A DNA stretch of 64,000 nucleotides, from assembly GCA_963920665.1 (NCBI GenBank), contig OY987263.1, positions 31,980,547-32,044,546 of the forward strand. Reading direction: 5' to 3'. Each line of letters starts with the position of its first letter. Positions within the stretch are counted from its first letter, which is position 1. The stretch is from Straminergon stramineum. Lineage: Eukaryota; Streptophyta; Bryopsida; Hypnales; Calliergonaceae. The notes below the pieces were generated by a model. That model was given only the letters and a program-made list of their open reading frames with translations. It searched no databases and was not told the origin of the DNA. Position numbers and translations under genes: made by a program. Below, one piece after another: positions 22,601 through 35,081 of the stretch.

Positions 22601-24400
22601 TAATTAAGCAACTACATTCAAATTCACTAATTTTCACCATTTGTAGTTCTAATCTATGTACAAGTGGGCATCTAAGGGGTAACTAGACCTAAAATCCTAA
22701 AAGAGGCCAAATACCAAATTCGGTATGTCACAACTTATTTTGTCCTTAAGCTCTTTTGGGGACTCTTACCACCTAATTACCTACTAAACTACGACAAGCG
22801 AAAAAAAAGGAAAAACTACGAGTCCCAAGTGACAAATTGGGAGCTCACACCTCTCAAAGGATACACAAAACTATTGTCTCTCAACAACTAGATAGAAATG
22901 AACTTTCAAGCCTCCAAAGACTTGAGATAGTTAGTACGAAGAACTCAAGGTACAAGGGACCCACAAAGACCTTAAAAGTTTGGAAAAAAATAAAAATGAG
23001 CCAAAAATACCCCAAAAAACACTATTCCAAGGTTTTTGGCTTAAAATGTCAAAATTCCAACATAAGTTAGATCCAACAGACTCAATGGACCCAAATACAA
23101 TAAATGGGGGTGGTTTGAGAGGAGAAGGTGTGCCCTTTTAGACTCTTTCCCGGGCATTGACCTCCTCTCATTCATTAAGGTAACACTAACACTTTAGAAT
23201 TTAATCCTCATCCTCAAAAGTTTTCACTTTTACATTGGTCCATAAACATAACTTTTGGAGATCAAATCCAAATCATAAACAAATTTTGCCATGGGATTTA
23301 GAAAGCCATTTTTATTCTTCAAGAAACCCCTCACCCCTTTTCCTAACTCCAAAATCTTGATGAAACCTAGCAGCAATTTAATGTTAAAACCAGGTAAAAA
23401 TTCAACTTTTGAAATTTGACTTTTTTGACAAAAGTAGCTAGATTACATTTTTAAGTAGGCATAGGGGAATAAGAAAAGACCTTTCTTTGACTTCATTCTG
23501 CTTTTGTATGCTCCCGCTTTGTTGGTCAACTCCGCCATAATCTTTCAATTATGTCAATTGTCGGGGAATCTCACATATTCGGGTACTTCTCACTATCAGA
23601 ATGTCATGAAATTTGTCAAGGCGTCTTATTAGCATAAAAAAACTACTATGATTTTTAGTGAGATTTTACCGTCACCTGGATAATTTCTAAGAATTTTCCA
23701 TCGTAGGTTTGGATGGTGGACCGTCCAAAAGAGCATCTTCTAACTATAAGAAAATTCCAAATTTTTTTGTGAAACCTCTCATGGAATCCTACAACACACT
23801 TGTAGGCTCACATTCTTACTCTATACATTGGCCTAAGGGAAATAAAATCCACCCCCTTGTTTAAATATCGGTAGCTAGGGAATCTTTCACACCGGAGAGA
23901 ATCTTGGCAAACCAACTTCACCGTTGAGCCCCTAGCATGATTTTTACCCAATGACACCCTCCTTCGGCCATAGATTCCTCTACGGTTCCGTCTTGGTATA
24001 TTTAATTCCTGCAAGCCAACAATTGGGGTTCCGCTATTTCATCAATAGAATGGAGAAACTAGAACCTATCACCAAAAACTGACCTAAATATCTCCCTAGG
24101 GTTCCTTTGACCAATCTCAACCTATAGATATCGCTTTCATAAGGAGTTCGAGCCGATCGTGCCAATAACATATAATCTATGAATTTGCCACAATGAGTCG
24201 GGTTCTAACCTATGTAAAAATCGTGGTCTGGGATATTCTAGCTAAAATATTCTAATTCTAAACCAAATATTATGTTGGTATGACACATACCTATTTTGGT
24301 TCTACAATCTACACTCAAAATAACAAAATAACAAAAAACAAAAACCTAGCGAGTCCCCGGTGACAAATTGGGGGCTCGCAACGACACAACCTTTGGAATG
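16683..24400. repeat. array of repeated LTR-like modules, 1.9-2.4 kb apart
   Basis: Several blocks recur in the same order. GTGCCTAATGTC..CCTTCCAAGCAATGGATCTTTTCTA occurs at about 16890 and 19320. ATTTTGGGAACTAAACTTTG followed by CCAA.TTGGGTT occurs at about 18583 and 20698, with a weaker copy near 7290 beyond the CACTA insertion. GTTTGAGGAGAGAAGGGCACCCCTTTTATAAGAG occurs at about 19155, 21238 and 23110. AAGAAAAGACCTTTC..TCATGAAAC/TTTGTC..TTTTTAGTGAGATTTTA occurs at about 21925 and 23470. Two modules end GAGTCCC..GTGACA followed by AAT and TGGG.GCTC (22834 and 24365), which looks like an LTR end plus primer-binding site. No reverse transcriptase or integrase frame is seen. Open frames in the GC-richer parts lack support. 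Confidence 0.6.
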
Positions 24401-24439
24401 AAAATTCAATGGTTTTTTGGTAGTGTAACTTTTGCTGCC

Positions 24440-24597
24440 ATGCACCAATTGAAATAAAAAATTATATTCTCATAAAGCTAATAAGTTTTTCTATCTTATG
24501 AAAAAGTTTCAAAAAAATTTATTTAAAATTGAAGTCGTAGGAACCTCTCCAAAATTCATTTTTTCACCCGAGGGAACAATGGCCCTTGAGGGGTCAT
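24440..24597. mobile_element. fragment of the TTAA family (copy A)
   Basis: Matches the right-hand part of copies C and D (CACCAATTGAAATAAAAAATTATATT..AAGCTAATAAGTTTTTCTATCTTAT) and ends GGCCCTTGAGGGGTCATAA, a decayed terminus. The left part is missing. Confidence 0.5.
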
Positions 24598-24959
24598 AAC
24601 ACTTGAATGAGATCAACTTTCCACCATCATGGATTTGTGAAGAAGACTTTGGCAATATGAATGAAACCAATGTTTAACCTACATGCAAGAAATCTTTGGC
24701 AAAAATACAGTGGGGTATAGGCAAGGACCACTAGATCATCAATCAAGTTTGACTAAAGATTTGGTAGTCTTTGCCAATACTCTACTTTTTGAAGATTGTA
24801 AAAAAAATTGATCAATTTTTTCCAAATTCTTTTTTTTAAAATGAAAATTTTTGGCAAGGACTAGGGTCATAGAAAAATCAAGGAACATTCAAAAAGGTGT
24901 GATCATTTTATCCCTACTTTGTCCCAAAGCGGACACAACTAGGCTTCTGTTTTTTCAAT

Positions 24960-26500
24960 GTATAATTCCTAGGATTTGGTGTCTAAGCATTGTCCAATTG
25001 GCCTTCTGAGCAATGAACAACTTTTTTTAGTTATGCTTAGTCTTAAATATTTCAAGCCTTAAGTAGAAAAGAATCAAGTGATGAAGGTTAGGCTTTAGTA
25101 GTTTCGGCTAATTCTACAGAAAAAACCATGGCACTTGATTCTTGGCTTGATTATCATTTGGTTTATAAGGAGATTTTGAAATAAAAATTATGTTTTAGAC
25201 AATGCTATGTCAATTCCAAAATGGTATTACAAGTAATGACAAGTGTAAATGAGAAAGATATGAAGATCTAAAGTATTAGATGAAATCCATGTGTTTAAAT
25301 TTCATTCATTAGTATTCCTTTGAATCTTCAATTTTTGCCTATTTTCTACTTTTTATTTAGTTTTGAGAAATGTACACCTGATCCTAGAAGATTATAAACT
25401 AAAATCCTAAGTTTTTCAAGTTTTGATGTATGGTTAAATTTTTATTTATTTAGTCTTTAAATTTTAATATGTCTCCTACCCAAAGCATACAATGATTCTT
25501 AGCTCTGAATTTTCAATTTGATAGAGTAAGTTGTATTAATTCCCAAAAGCTATTTAACTACGTAATTGAATATTGCTAGTATGAATTAAAAGAGTTTTGA
25601 ATTTTGGATTGAATTTGATTGATGAAACTTCATCCAAAGGTTTTTACTAGGTCTTTTTAGGCATTTTGTATTTATTTGAGTTTTGGGAGTGTTTTACAAT
25701 TAACTTTATCTAAGTTGTACTCTAAATCTTTGTTTTCATCCAAAACTATCTATTTAGGATTCAAAGTTCATCCTATTCCATCTTCTTCAATTTTGACTTG
25801 TTTTCTAAGTGTTTTATATTTTTAGAAATTCCTAAGGGTTATCTGTGTGAATTTAAATATTAAAGTTGTATTCAAGCTTACTCTAGAGCCTAATTCTAAC
25901 GCCTATACTTCTAAATGAATAGTGATTTTGGATGTAATTTATATTAACTAACAAAAAGAGCAACTTTATCCATTCACCTCATTTGAGATAACCACCACAT
26001 TGCCATCCGTCCTTTGCTCCATCACCAACTTTGCATGTTCCTCAGTCCATTCCATCACTATTCAACTAGAAGTTTTCCATTGTTTTGTAAACCTCTTAAT
26101 TGGTAATTTTACAAAGAAAGATACGAACACAACTATAATCTATTTTCTTTTTGGCATTTTTTCAAAATGTTTTTCTTTGATTTTTTTTAAACTATTTTTT
26201 TTGGCTATTTTTTTCCTAATCTATTCTTTTCTTTTTGTCTATCTTTCATGGGATATTTTGTAGTAGCAAAACTTTGATTATAATACAAATCTTTAAGTTC
26301 TCATCAACTTGGAATCGAACAAAAATGATGACCTACATTGTCAAAAACACATATTAAGCTTTACTAAATATCTCATCATCCAATCATCTATGCATTTCTT
26401 AGAATATTCTAAAGTAAAGCAATGTTGACTCTAATCCTAATATTTGTTTACTAATTGACTTTGAGAATCAAATGATAATGATGACCAAGTTATCATAACT
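24960..26500. mobile_element. possible diverged CACTA-body relative
   Basis: Weak colinear similarity to the body of the large CACTA elements: TTGGTGTCTAAGCATTGTCCAATTGGCCTTCTGAGCAATGAACAACTTTTTTT here compares with the segments near 10205-10275 and 49325-49395. The block around 25740-25870 resembles 14690-14860 (ATCCAAAAC..TTCATC..CTATCTTC). No termini were found. Confidence 0.35.
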
Positions 26501-26863
26501 CTCACTAATGGCCGCTTTACTCCTAAAGGCCAAGTCAACTTGTTGTCTTAGAGGCCCCAATCTTCACTTGTGATTGGACAAAAGGGTGAAATTGGCCTCA
26601 ACCCTTATACACCTAGAGTTTGGCTAATTTAGTAGAATGAATTTTTTATTCAAGAAGGACATGATCTAGTATGGCTTGAGCTTGATGAAATGGGTGCACC
26701 AAAAATGGAAGATCAATTCTTGGTCTTAGAGCCAATGTCAAATTTCAATTAAAAAAACTTTTTTTACAAAATGTAATTTTTTCCCATAAATCAGATTTGT
26801 TGGATTTTTTGTAATTAGCCTTAAGGGAAATTGGCACAAGTTCTAGGTGTAAAGCAGCCTTAA

Positions 26864-26864
<1 letters not shown>

Positions 26865-26906
<42 letters not shown>

Positions 26907-26917
26907 GAGGGGGGGGC
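26865..26917. repeat. (GA)n followed by a G-tract
   Basis: About 32 bp of GA dinucleotides continuing directly into a run of some 20 guanines broken by one A. This is a purine-only tract. Confidence 0.95.
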
Positions 26918-27033
26918 TGAAATTTTCTAGATTTTATTGAATCAATCCACCTTCTCAGCCTCAAGACCTTTACATATGGGAGAATTGACCCTTGTTATAA
27001 TCTTATTCTAATAAGTAGTTGAAGACATCCTTA

Positions 27034-28408
27034 GAGCATCTCCACCAATATATGGTGAAATAGTGTTAGTTTTAATAACTTGGTGTTTCGCAAACTATAG
27101 GAAGGGCTCACTCTTGTATACCACCACTCTTAGAAGAAGTACACATATAATCTTTCTACTGATTGTAAGACTTGTAAGAGCTATGCTTGTGAATGTGCAT
27201 ATTTATACTTTTTTGTGATTTTTTTGGACTATATTCCATATATGACATCAATTTGTTCTAAGTATTTTGTATTTCGTACGTATTCCAAATTTTGTATTCC
27301 ATATTCTTTTGTGCATCCATTTGTTGTCAGTGTTTTGTATTCTATTATGGGACGGCCATGATCATCTGTTGAATAGCCAATCAAAGGTTGGAATTATCCC
27401 CCTCCAATTCATATCAATGGCAAGAGTGGGGGGAGGGGATTTTTCTAAAAATATGATCGATGGCTCTATCTTTTTTCCCCAAAAGGGGGGACTCAAAAGG
27501 GAGGGAGCCTTCATCACAAGAGATAGTAATACCAAGTTGCCTTGCCTAGTGAATCAAAAAATTTTGCTTGTCCATATGTTTCAAGAGAAGAAAAAAATGG
27601 CTCTTACCAAAAGTCTAATTTTTTGGTTTTTCAGGAAGGGGGGGGGGGCATTATATTCAAGGCTAGTCTCTCCCATAGCTTATAGCCATGCCAATCCTTA
27701 TGGGATTTTTCCACGGCTCACTCACACCGCCAATGCAACTATGTCTCTAATCAATGAACAACTAGATTCAATGCCCGCCCCTCCATTGAAAGCTGGTCCA
27801 AATCCTTCTCTTTTTGTTAGAGCATTGCCACCCATTCCTCCAAAACATGGCTGGGGGAATGGGGTGGTCTAAGCCCTACTCTTCCTAGGCATCTCCTGTA
27901 CCCCAATCATTTCTACCCTCAAGACATGCCAAAAGAAGTCAATCTCAAAGCATTAATGGCTTAGTAGACTGAGGAGCCAATCAATATGCCAATTGATAAA
28001 AAAAATGCAAGATATAATGTATTGTGGCATAAAAACCAACAAACTAACAAGATCAAGCAACCAAATAAGAAGGATGGCAGATTCGGTTACCTACTATTTG
28101 CCGAGAGACTTTTGGAGTGACTAGTCTGTTTTTGTCCCTAGCCGAGTCCTCAATGGACTATTTTTTTGTCACCGGGCCCGCTCTAGACCGGGCCAACAAG
28201 CTTTGGCGTGAGTGGGTGGTGATGCTCTTAGAAATGTAGTGTAAGACAAACAACCAAGGCATTGCAACTTAAGGTGCATGTGGTGACTAAATTTTGCTAT
28301 AGCTTGCATTGACAAACTCGCAAGTCTCCAACTAGTGGGACACCAAAAAAAATTAGGCTCAACAAACCTCTTATTGAGGTAGTATTATGTGCTTTAGTGG
28401 AGATGCTC
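27034..28408. mobile_element. PIF/Harbinger-like element, TTA duplication
   Basis: Starts GAGCATCTCCACCAATATAT and ends with the complement of GAGCATCTCCACTAAAGCAC. TTA is present on both sides (27031-27033 and 28409-28411). It is 1.4 kb and contains a nested element of the same family at 27830-28227. The 201-codon frame 27267-27872 inside it has low-complexity content, no transposase motif and runs into the nested element, so it is not treated as a gene. Confidence 0.75.
27830..28227. mobile_element. nested PIF-like MITE, TTA duplication
   Basis: Left end GAGCATTGCCACCCATTCC, right complement GAGCATCACCACCCACTCACG. TTA flanks both ends exactly (27827-27829 and 28228-28230). 398 bp, no coding capacity. 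It inserted into the related larger element. Confidence 0.8.
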
Positions 28409-31400
28409 TTAAGCCAAAAGGGTCTGAAATTTTGTGCAATCAACCTCAAGGGAAATTAGCCCAATAGTAATTGGAAATTGTCATCTAAACTAGAATTTGG
28501 ACCAACAATATTAGACAAAAGAAAACTTGGTATTTTGAGCTTTAAAAATATGGATAAGGAGGTTTGGAATTCAAAGGTTTGAAGTATGGTGAAGTTTGAA
28601 TTTGAAACAAAGTTTGACCAAAAAAAAAGGCAAATAAACCAAAAAAGGAAATTTTCATTGCACAAAGCCTAAGGGATTTCTAAGGACACAAAAATTTGCC
28701 ACAAAAAAAGTCAAAGTTTCACCATTTGTTTATGGAAATGACCCTAAACACATAAAACATGTGAAGGAAATTGAACATGGACCTCAACAAGGACCTCAAT
28801 TTTGCATGTCAAGGCTCTAGCAAGGGCTCTAGGTTCTTTTTTCAAAGAATTGGGATTTCTAAAAGAAAACTAGCACAAACACAAAAACACGAGACAATGA
28901 TTCAAAAACTTAAGCAAAAGCTACAAGAACTCAAACAATATCAAACACAAAACACAACACATTAATTACATGTAAATACAAATTAAATCCATACTTAGAC
29001 TACATTACATTTAAATGGGAGGACATGGTACCTAGATTGTGCTTTGGGAGCACATGACTTTCAAAGAGAAAATTATGGAAGTAATTGGAGGTTAAAAAGT
29101 TTGTCACTTTAAATGTAACATTGAGAACTTAAGGACAAAAGTCATTAAAAAAACAAGGTGCTTTAGGTACAAAGCTTCTTAATTCTAAAGGACTAGGGTT
29201 GTAAAAAATTGTGTTGCAAAAGTCACTTGGTGACCTTGTTGATTAAGGATTTCTAGACTCTTGAAAAAGTGGCAATGACAACACTTGGGGAAAAAAGGGT
29301 GAAAGATTAGTAGGGATTTCAAGTAGAGGCTTCAACAATGGAAGACGAGGTTTACAATTGAAATCTTGTTCTTATTGGTTAGTAAAGTAAAAGTTGAAGT
29401 TCAATATTGTAAGTTCAACTTCATGAAATAAACATCATTGAAATCAATGATGATGAATCAAACAAATAGATGATCTCTAACCTCTTTGTTTTAAACTTCT
29501 ACAAGGATATAGACAAAGCACCTACAAATGCATATGAGGAAGTCATGAGATCTCAAAAAAAGGTGTTTTATTTGAAATTTTCATATTATTGAATGTTATG
29601 AGGAAGTCATGGTTTTGTTTAATGCATGAGGAAGTGACAACAATAACAATCTTTACCTTATTTGTTATTTTGTTTCTAGTTTGTTGGGATTAGGAAAAAT
29701 ACGAATGTTCAAAGGTATTACAAACAAGTGGCTAAGGCTGGATGTTGTGATTGTTGATTGCACTAAGGATCTTCTAGCATGAAGCATTTCATCCTCGCCA
29801 TTACAAGGCTAAAGGAAAATAGATTAGATGGGAAGTATCTACAATTGATATTTGAATTTGCTAATAAACTCATGTAGGATCTTGGCACTAAAAAGGATTG
29901 CTATTATGTGAGCCTAGGAAAGTGAATCCATGAGCTTAGAAGACTATACATCTATCTTGTAGGTGTTTATATTACAATAACCTTCCATGATTATAGTACA
30001 ACTATATTATAGATACCCACATTATAGGTCTTTATATTATAAGCACCTTCTATGGTTGTAGTATATCTACCTATATATATATGCTCAAGGCTCACATGCT
30101 TGCATTATCATGCTCACACACTAGCATTGTTCCAATTCATGCAAATGTTTTTTCATGTTGATTAATTTCAAATGACATTGTCTTTAACTTTAGCATAGAA
30201 CTAAGGTTTTTGTAGGACCAAATAGTTCACTGAATTTCTATAATTTGTTTTGGGTGCAAAATTAACTTGAAGCATTTGGAGGTACTTTGAACTTGTAAAT
30301 AAACCTTGCAAAATGTAATGTTATTGTGGATGGTCTTCTAGGATTTGAGTTTGGAGGAGGTAGCCAATACACCTTGGAAATTGTTTGAAAACCATTGACA
30401 ACAAGTGACATCATATATCAAAAAACTAACAAAACAATTCATTTGATGCCACTTGCAATGACCTATAGCATATATGGATGAAAATGACAAACCACAAAGC
30501 ATATTTGGAGTGCAATATTTCTAGATCTAGCCCCATCAAAGGGGGAGCTGAATTTAGAAGTTCCAAAGCAAAGTGGGAATTCCAAGAATTTACTCATCAA
30601 ACTCTCTAGAGCTGAGAACATTGAAATTTGCATAGGGTGATTCCAAAAAACACAAGTACAATTTGGGTGTCACACATTGTGCATCAATCATGTCTTCTAT
30701 CATAACTTTTGAAGTATCAATGGGGCTAATGAATCTAAAATTGAAATGAAAGATGAAGAGAAATTCTTTTATTTTAACAAAGATTTTTAGAGATTTTTGA
30801 AGTCATCTAATATTTAAGAAATCATTTTTTTAATTTGTCACACTTTGAGAGTTTTTGCGGTTTGAGAGATTTTTGAGTAATCAAAATTATCATCACAAAG
30901 GTGAGCTTCCAAAAATATATTTCTACAATATGCATATCCCTATAGTGCAATTGAAAACCACAAATAGTAAATTACAACTCCTCCACCCAGGTGCAATCCA
31001 TACACAGAAGTTTCCCTTGCACCCAAATTTTTAGATACTTAAAAACTCTTCTCCACCATCTTTCTAGTAGATGAGTAGATCTTATCTCTATAAATTGATG
31101 GGAATTTTTCATTTTTCATTTTATTTTATTTTATTATTCTTTTCTAATAATTAAACATCAAAGTATCTATTTTCTTGAATTTTTTTGTCAATCTCCTTTG
31201 TGAATAACTTTTGACCTACTTTTTTTAGATCTCAAATTTTGGTGATATATTGGTTTTAGTGTTATACCAATTATCCATTTTTTTAATATTTTATTTCAAA
31301 AGCTCGTAGCATTTCAAAAAGGTCCCAAATGCATCAAAAAGAGCACATATTTCTTGAAATTACTATATAGTGCCCTATTTGGAAGGGGAGGTCTTTGAAA

Positions 31401-32922
31401 GCATACAAAAGAAGTTGGACCTCCCTATTTGCTCAAAAGGAGACTAATGAAATTAAATTTTTTTCAATGTCATGTTCAAATCTAGTCTATAAAGGCTAAG
31501 GGAGAATCTTTCAAGGGTGTGGGAATGCAGAAGGAGACTCATAATCTACCTCATGTGAAAGTCTTTGGAGAAAAATTATGACACACTACAAAGATTAATA
31601 AAAAATCCATCAAGAAATTTCAAGTTCAATAATGATGTCTATACATCAAGTGAATTGACAAAATTGCTAAGAGATTCAAGGGAAGAACAACTGACCTATA
31701 GCAAGATAAAAACAATTATGGCAATCACCAAAAGGTGTTGGTGGGCTTTTGGTTCTATTGGGATGATATCAAATGGTGTGTGACATGAATATGATGGTGG
31801 TATGTAACTAGTTGCATGATGCTTCTATGAAAAGTAGGCAAATACTTTGTCTTCTAGTGTGTTTGACAAACTTAGCCAATACATAGAAGTGTGACTTTTG
31901 ATCCTTGCCTCCCTATATTATTTAGAAGGTTGACTGTCAAAAGTGCATGATGTTAAGCCCTTAATGGAGAAAGTGTTAGAGAAACTAGAATGTAATCACA
32001 ACCATTTTTTCACTGTAATTTTATGGATAAATTTTTTAATCTATTTTCAACTAAGAAAATTGTTTAGTGAGAAACTTTTAGAATTTTTTTGAGGATACCA
32101 AATTCAAGTCATGCTAAGTTGAAATGTATGTAGGACCAAAGAAGACATTTTGAAAATGTAAAGCTTTGTAATTAATTTCTATATTTTGAAATCAATGGAA
32201 GGTTGTGTGTCCCTTGAGCAAACTTTATATGAAGTTTGGTAGAATAAATGTAAAACCAAACCAACAAAATGGTGGTAGGAAACAAGACCATCTAATCTAG
32301 AATGGTTGAATGGTGGTACCTTTGCCATCATCTCCAAAATTGTTAATATGCTTCTTTAACATTATCAACTTGCAAAGACACATTTTCATAGAACAAATGT
32401 GAATTTTTCATTGCTCTAATAATCTAGCTTGGTACCCTAAGACCCTCTTTTCTATTGAAAAAAAATAGATGCATTATAGATGGTCAAAGTGAAATGCATA
32501 GTATCCCAATTGTTGTCCCTAGGACTAGAGAGGGTTGTTTTAGTCCATTTGGATACTAAGTTGGCTCTCTTAATTCTCTAATATGATTGCAATGGTAATC
32601 CAAAAGTGTCTGCTAAGATTGTCAAGTGTTGCAGCTATAAGCAAAGTTTTTACATTGATGCCAAATAATTAATTTAAATACAAAATTAAGCTTGGACACT
32701 TTGAAATTTAATTCAAAAAAATTTGGCTTTGAATTCAAAGAATAAATCATCATTGAGCAATTAACTTCAGAAGCTACTTGTTCTGTTAGCATATAGATGA
32801 GAAGACAATATGTATATACAAAAGGGGTGGTAGGAGATAAAAACATCCCATGCAGGATATGTAAACTAGGATTAGTAGGAGCTCAACCGCTCATAGTTAA
32901 GTCAAAAGCAAGAATTGTGTTC
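28409..32922. other. gene-free stretch
   Basis: 4.5 kb of AT-rich sequence. The only recognised component is the dispersed repeat at 29930-30125. Frames such as 28771-28965 and 31565-31783 have no recognisable domain and no splice context. Part is probably old TE remnant beyond recognition by eye. Confidence 0.4.
29930..30125. repeat. 190-bp dispersed repeat, copy 1
   Basis: Colinear with 49640-49835: AGCTTAGAAGACTATACATC, ACCCACATTATAGGT, TATGGTTGTAGTATATCTACC and a 3' part rich in CTCACA/GCATT. The ends are undefined, so the class is unknown. Confidence 0.7.
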
Positions 32923-33278
32923 TAAGTAGAATTTTAGACCTCATTTAAGCAGTGTAGATTAACTTTTTTCAAAATACTTTGAACCAAGTTAATATGGAAA
33001 ATCAAGCTAAATTTCATCTCCAAAAATCCTTTTGTGATTTTGAGCCTCAAATCAAAAGTTCTAAACAAAGTTAAGAGAGGGGTTGGAAGGGACATTTTCT
33101 TTTACATTTTCAAACATCCTCTCTAAATTTAGTCCATAATTTTTTTTTGGAGGCTCAAAATTACAAAAGCGTTTTCGGAGATGAAATTTAGCTTGATTTA
33201 ACACCTTTTCTAAGTTTACATTTTTTTTGAAAAAAATCATCCTACTATGTCCAAATGAGGTTTGAAATTCTACTTTAA
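32923..33278. mobile_element. foldback MITE related to 1541-1885
   Basis: Two long inverted arms: left TAAGTAGAATTTTAGACCTC, right complement TTAAAGTAGAATTTCAAACC. They continue through AATCAAGCTAAATTTCATCTCC and TTTTGAGCCTC to a short centre near 33090. Internal blocks (ATCTCCAAAAATCCTTTTG, GAGAGGG(A/G)TTGGAA(T/G)GGACATT) are shared with the foldback at 1541-1885, so both belong to one family with diverged outer ends. Confidence 0.8.
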
Positions 33279-34215
33279 ATACAATTCCTGCATTTTGACA
33301 ATGACAATGAACGGTCAAGCTCTCATCTTCAAATTGTCCCATATCCTTTGAGCTTCATGAAGGATATTGAATTTCATTATAAAATAAACCTCTCCTTCTG
33401 CAACCCTCTCCATGGCAAGAGATCTCACTCCTACGTCGTAGGGAACATGCCTATTTAGGAGATCTTCATATTAATGATGTACATTTCAAAACTTGAATGT
33501 ACATTTACATAACAAAATTTGTCCTCAATGGGCTTGCTCTCATTTGTGTCTGCAATGGGCTCATTTACCTTAAACTTGAAAAAACAAGTTCCTTCATATT
33601 GCCATCAAAATTATTCATGATGGTAAACTTAATTGGTCAAATGACCAATTGGTATGGGTAGTATTGAAAACCCATGATTGCACTGGACTTTAGGCTTTAT
33701 TTTGGCTGTATGTGGGAGATTCCGGCTAACATTGGACGTTTCCCTTTTTTTCGACAATTTGGTCATTTAGTTCTTGTTGAATTCAAGAATTTCTCTTGTT
33801 CATTCTTCTTTTTGCAGACTTTCTTTAAAATGATTATTTTCCGCCGGCCTTGCCCTACAGCCTCGGTAATGAGTGAACCTTTTGCAATGTGTAGAGATCA
33901 TGTGCTGTTCATTGAATTCATAAAGTGAAAGAGTTTTCAACCCATTTCCAACCCCATGCAATTCCACATCAAGTCCTCAGTATGCAAACCCTTCTCCAAT
34001 TTTCATAACATTAGGATGAAATGAAGTGAAACTGGGCAATTGGGGTCCAGTCCAGGCTGGGCCACATTTTTTGGGAACTGAAGTATCACATTATTAAAAA
34101 AAATGGATAGAATACTTCAATTATCCAAAATCAAATAAATATTTGTTGTTAATAAAGTTAGTTGATCAAAGATGCAGAACATCAAAGTTCTACCTATAAT
34201 TCTGAAAAAATTAAG
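33279..34215. other. spacer, nothing recognised
   Basis: AT-rich sequence. The small frame 33674-33928 shows no known motif and is probably chance. Confidence 0.4.
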
Positions 34216-35081
34216 TTAATGTTATGGAAATGTCCATGCCAGCCCGTTGTTTCTGCAGTTCTCATTGCTCTTTTTGCTTTTCCAGAAGTGGGGTTGGACT
34301 AAGATAACTTAAAGTTAGGTGTTACTTTAACCCTTATTAAATGCCCAAGGCCTGTCTAGAGCTTCTTGAAATTTGTTCTAAATTGAACAGAAAGTCAACA
34401 TTTTCATAAGTTATACCAATATCTTTTGAATTGTAACTGTACAAATTCAAATCAGACATGTTAGAGGTTACATAGGAAAAGAAAAAATAATAATATTACT
34501 TATGGATTGAAAGATTATAATGTTTGATCATGAGGGTGTTAAAAGTATGAAAAATTTTCAATTCTCTTTTTGCTTGTCAACTCTAAAAAGTTGATCACTG
34601 AAAAAATATGAGGTTATAGGGCTTAGCATGCACAACCCCAATCATTTTACAGTTTTTAAAAATCTATTCTACGATTTTTTTTAAATGAATCTCTAATGTG
34701 ATTTTTCCTCCAAGATCTAGTGTATTTGAGGCTCATTTCCATGAGCCCTCAACACTACGGGAAGTCAAGATTGCAATGGGCATCCTTGCACAAAATCTTG
34801 AATAGAAAAATCATAATTCTTCATTTTTCAGACTAGCTTTTTGATCCTAAAATTAAACTTCAAAAAGAGTTCTCCAAAAATATAAAACTAATAATAATAG
34901 CAATTTGGTTGGGTTTTATTTAACTTCAAAGTTTTTGAAACACCAAAATCTGGTGCCTCAGTCATTTTAGGGGTTAATGTTATGGAAATGTCCATGCCGA
35001 CTATTGTTTCTACAGTTTTCATTGCACTTTTTGCTTTTCTGGAAGTGGGGTTGGACTAAGATAATTAAAAGTTCCGTTAAG
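34216..35081. repeat. 107-bp direct duplication at 34216-34326 and 34974-35081
   Basis: Both copies run TTAATGTTATGGAAATGTCC through GTTTCT(G/A)CAGTT and GAAGTGGGGTTGGACTAAGA with few differences. Each is followed at once by a TTAACCC terminus (elements at 34327 and 35082), giving the order repeat-F-repeat-B. Confidence 0.85.
34327..34977. mobile_element. TTAA-flanked element (copy F)
   Basis: The left end is TTAACCCTTATTAAATGCCC and the right end CATTTTAGGGGTTAA. About 650 bp, AT-rich, no coding frame. It is enclosed by a direct duplication (34216-34326 and 34974-35081). Confidence 0.65.

Noticed and set aside
27267..27872. The longest uninterrupted frame of the window (201 codons)
   Set aside because: It lies in a PIF-like non-autonomous element and crosses into the nested MITE, contains Lys/Gly/Pro runs from simple tracts, and shows no transposase or other domain.
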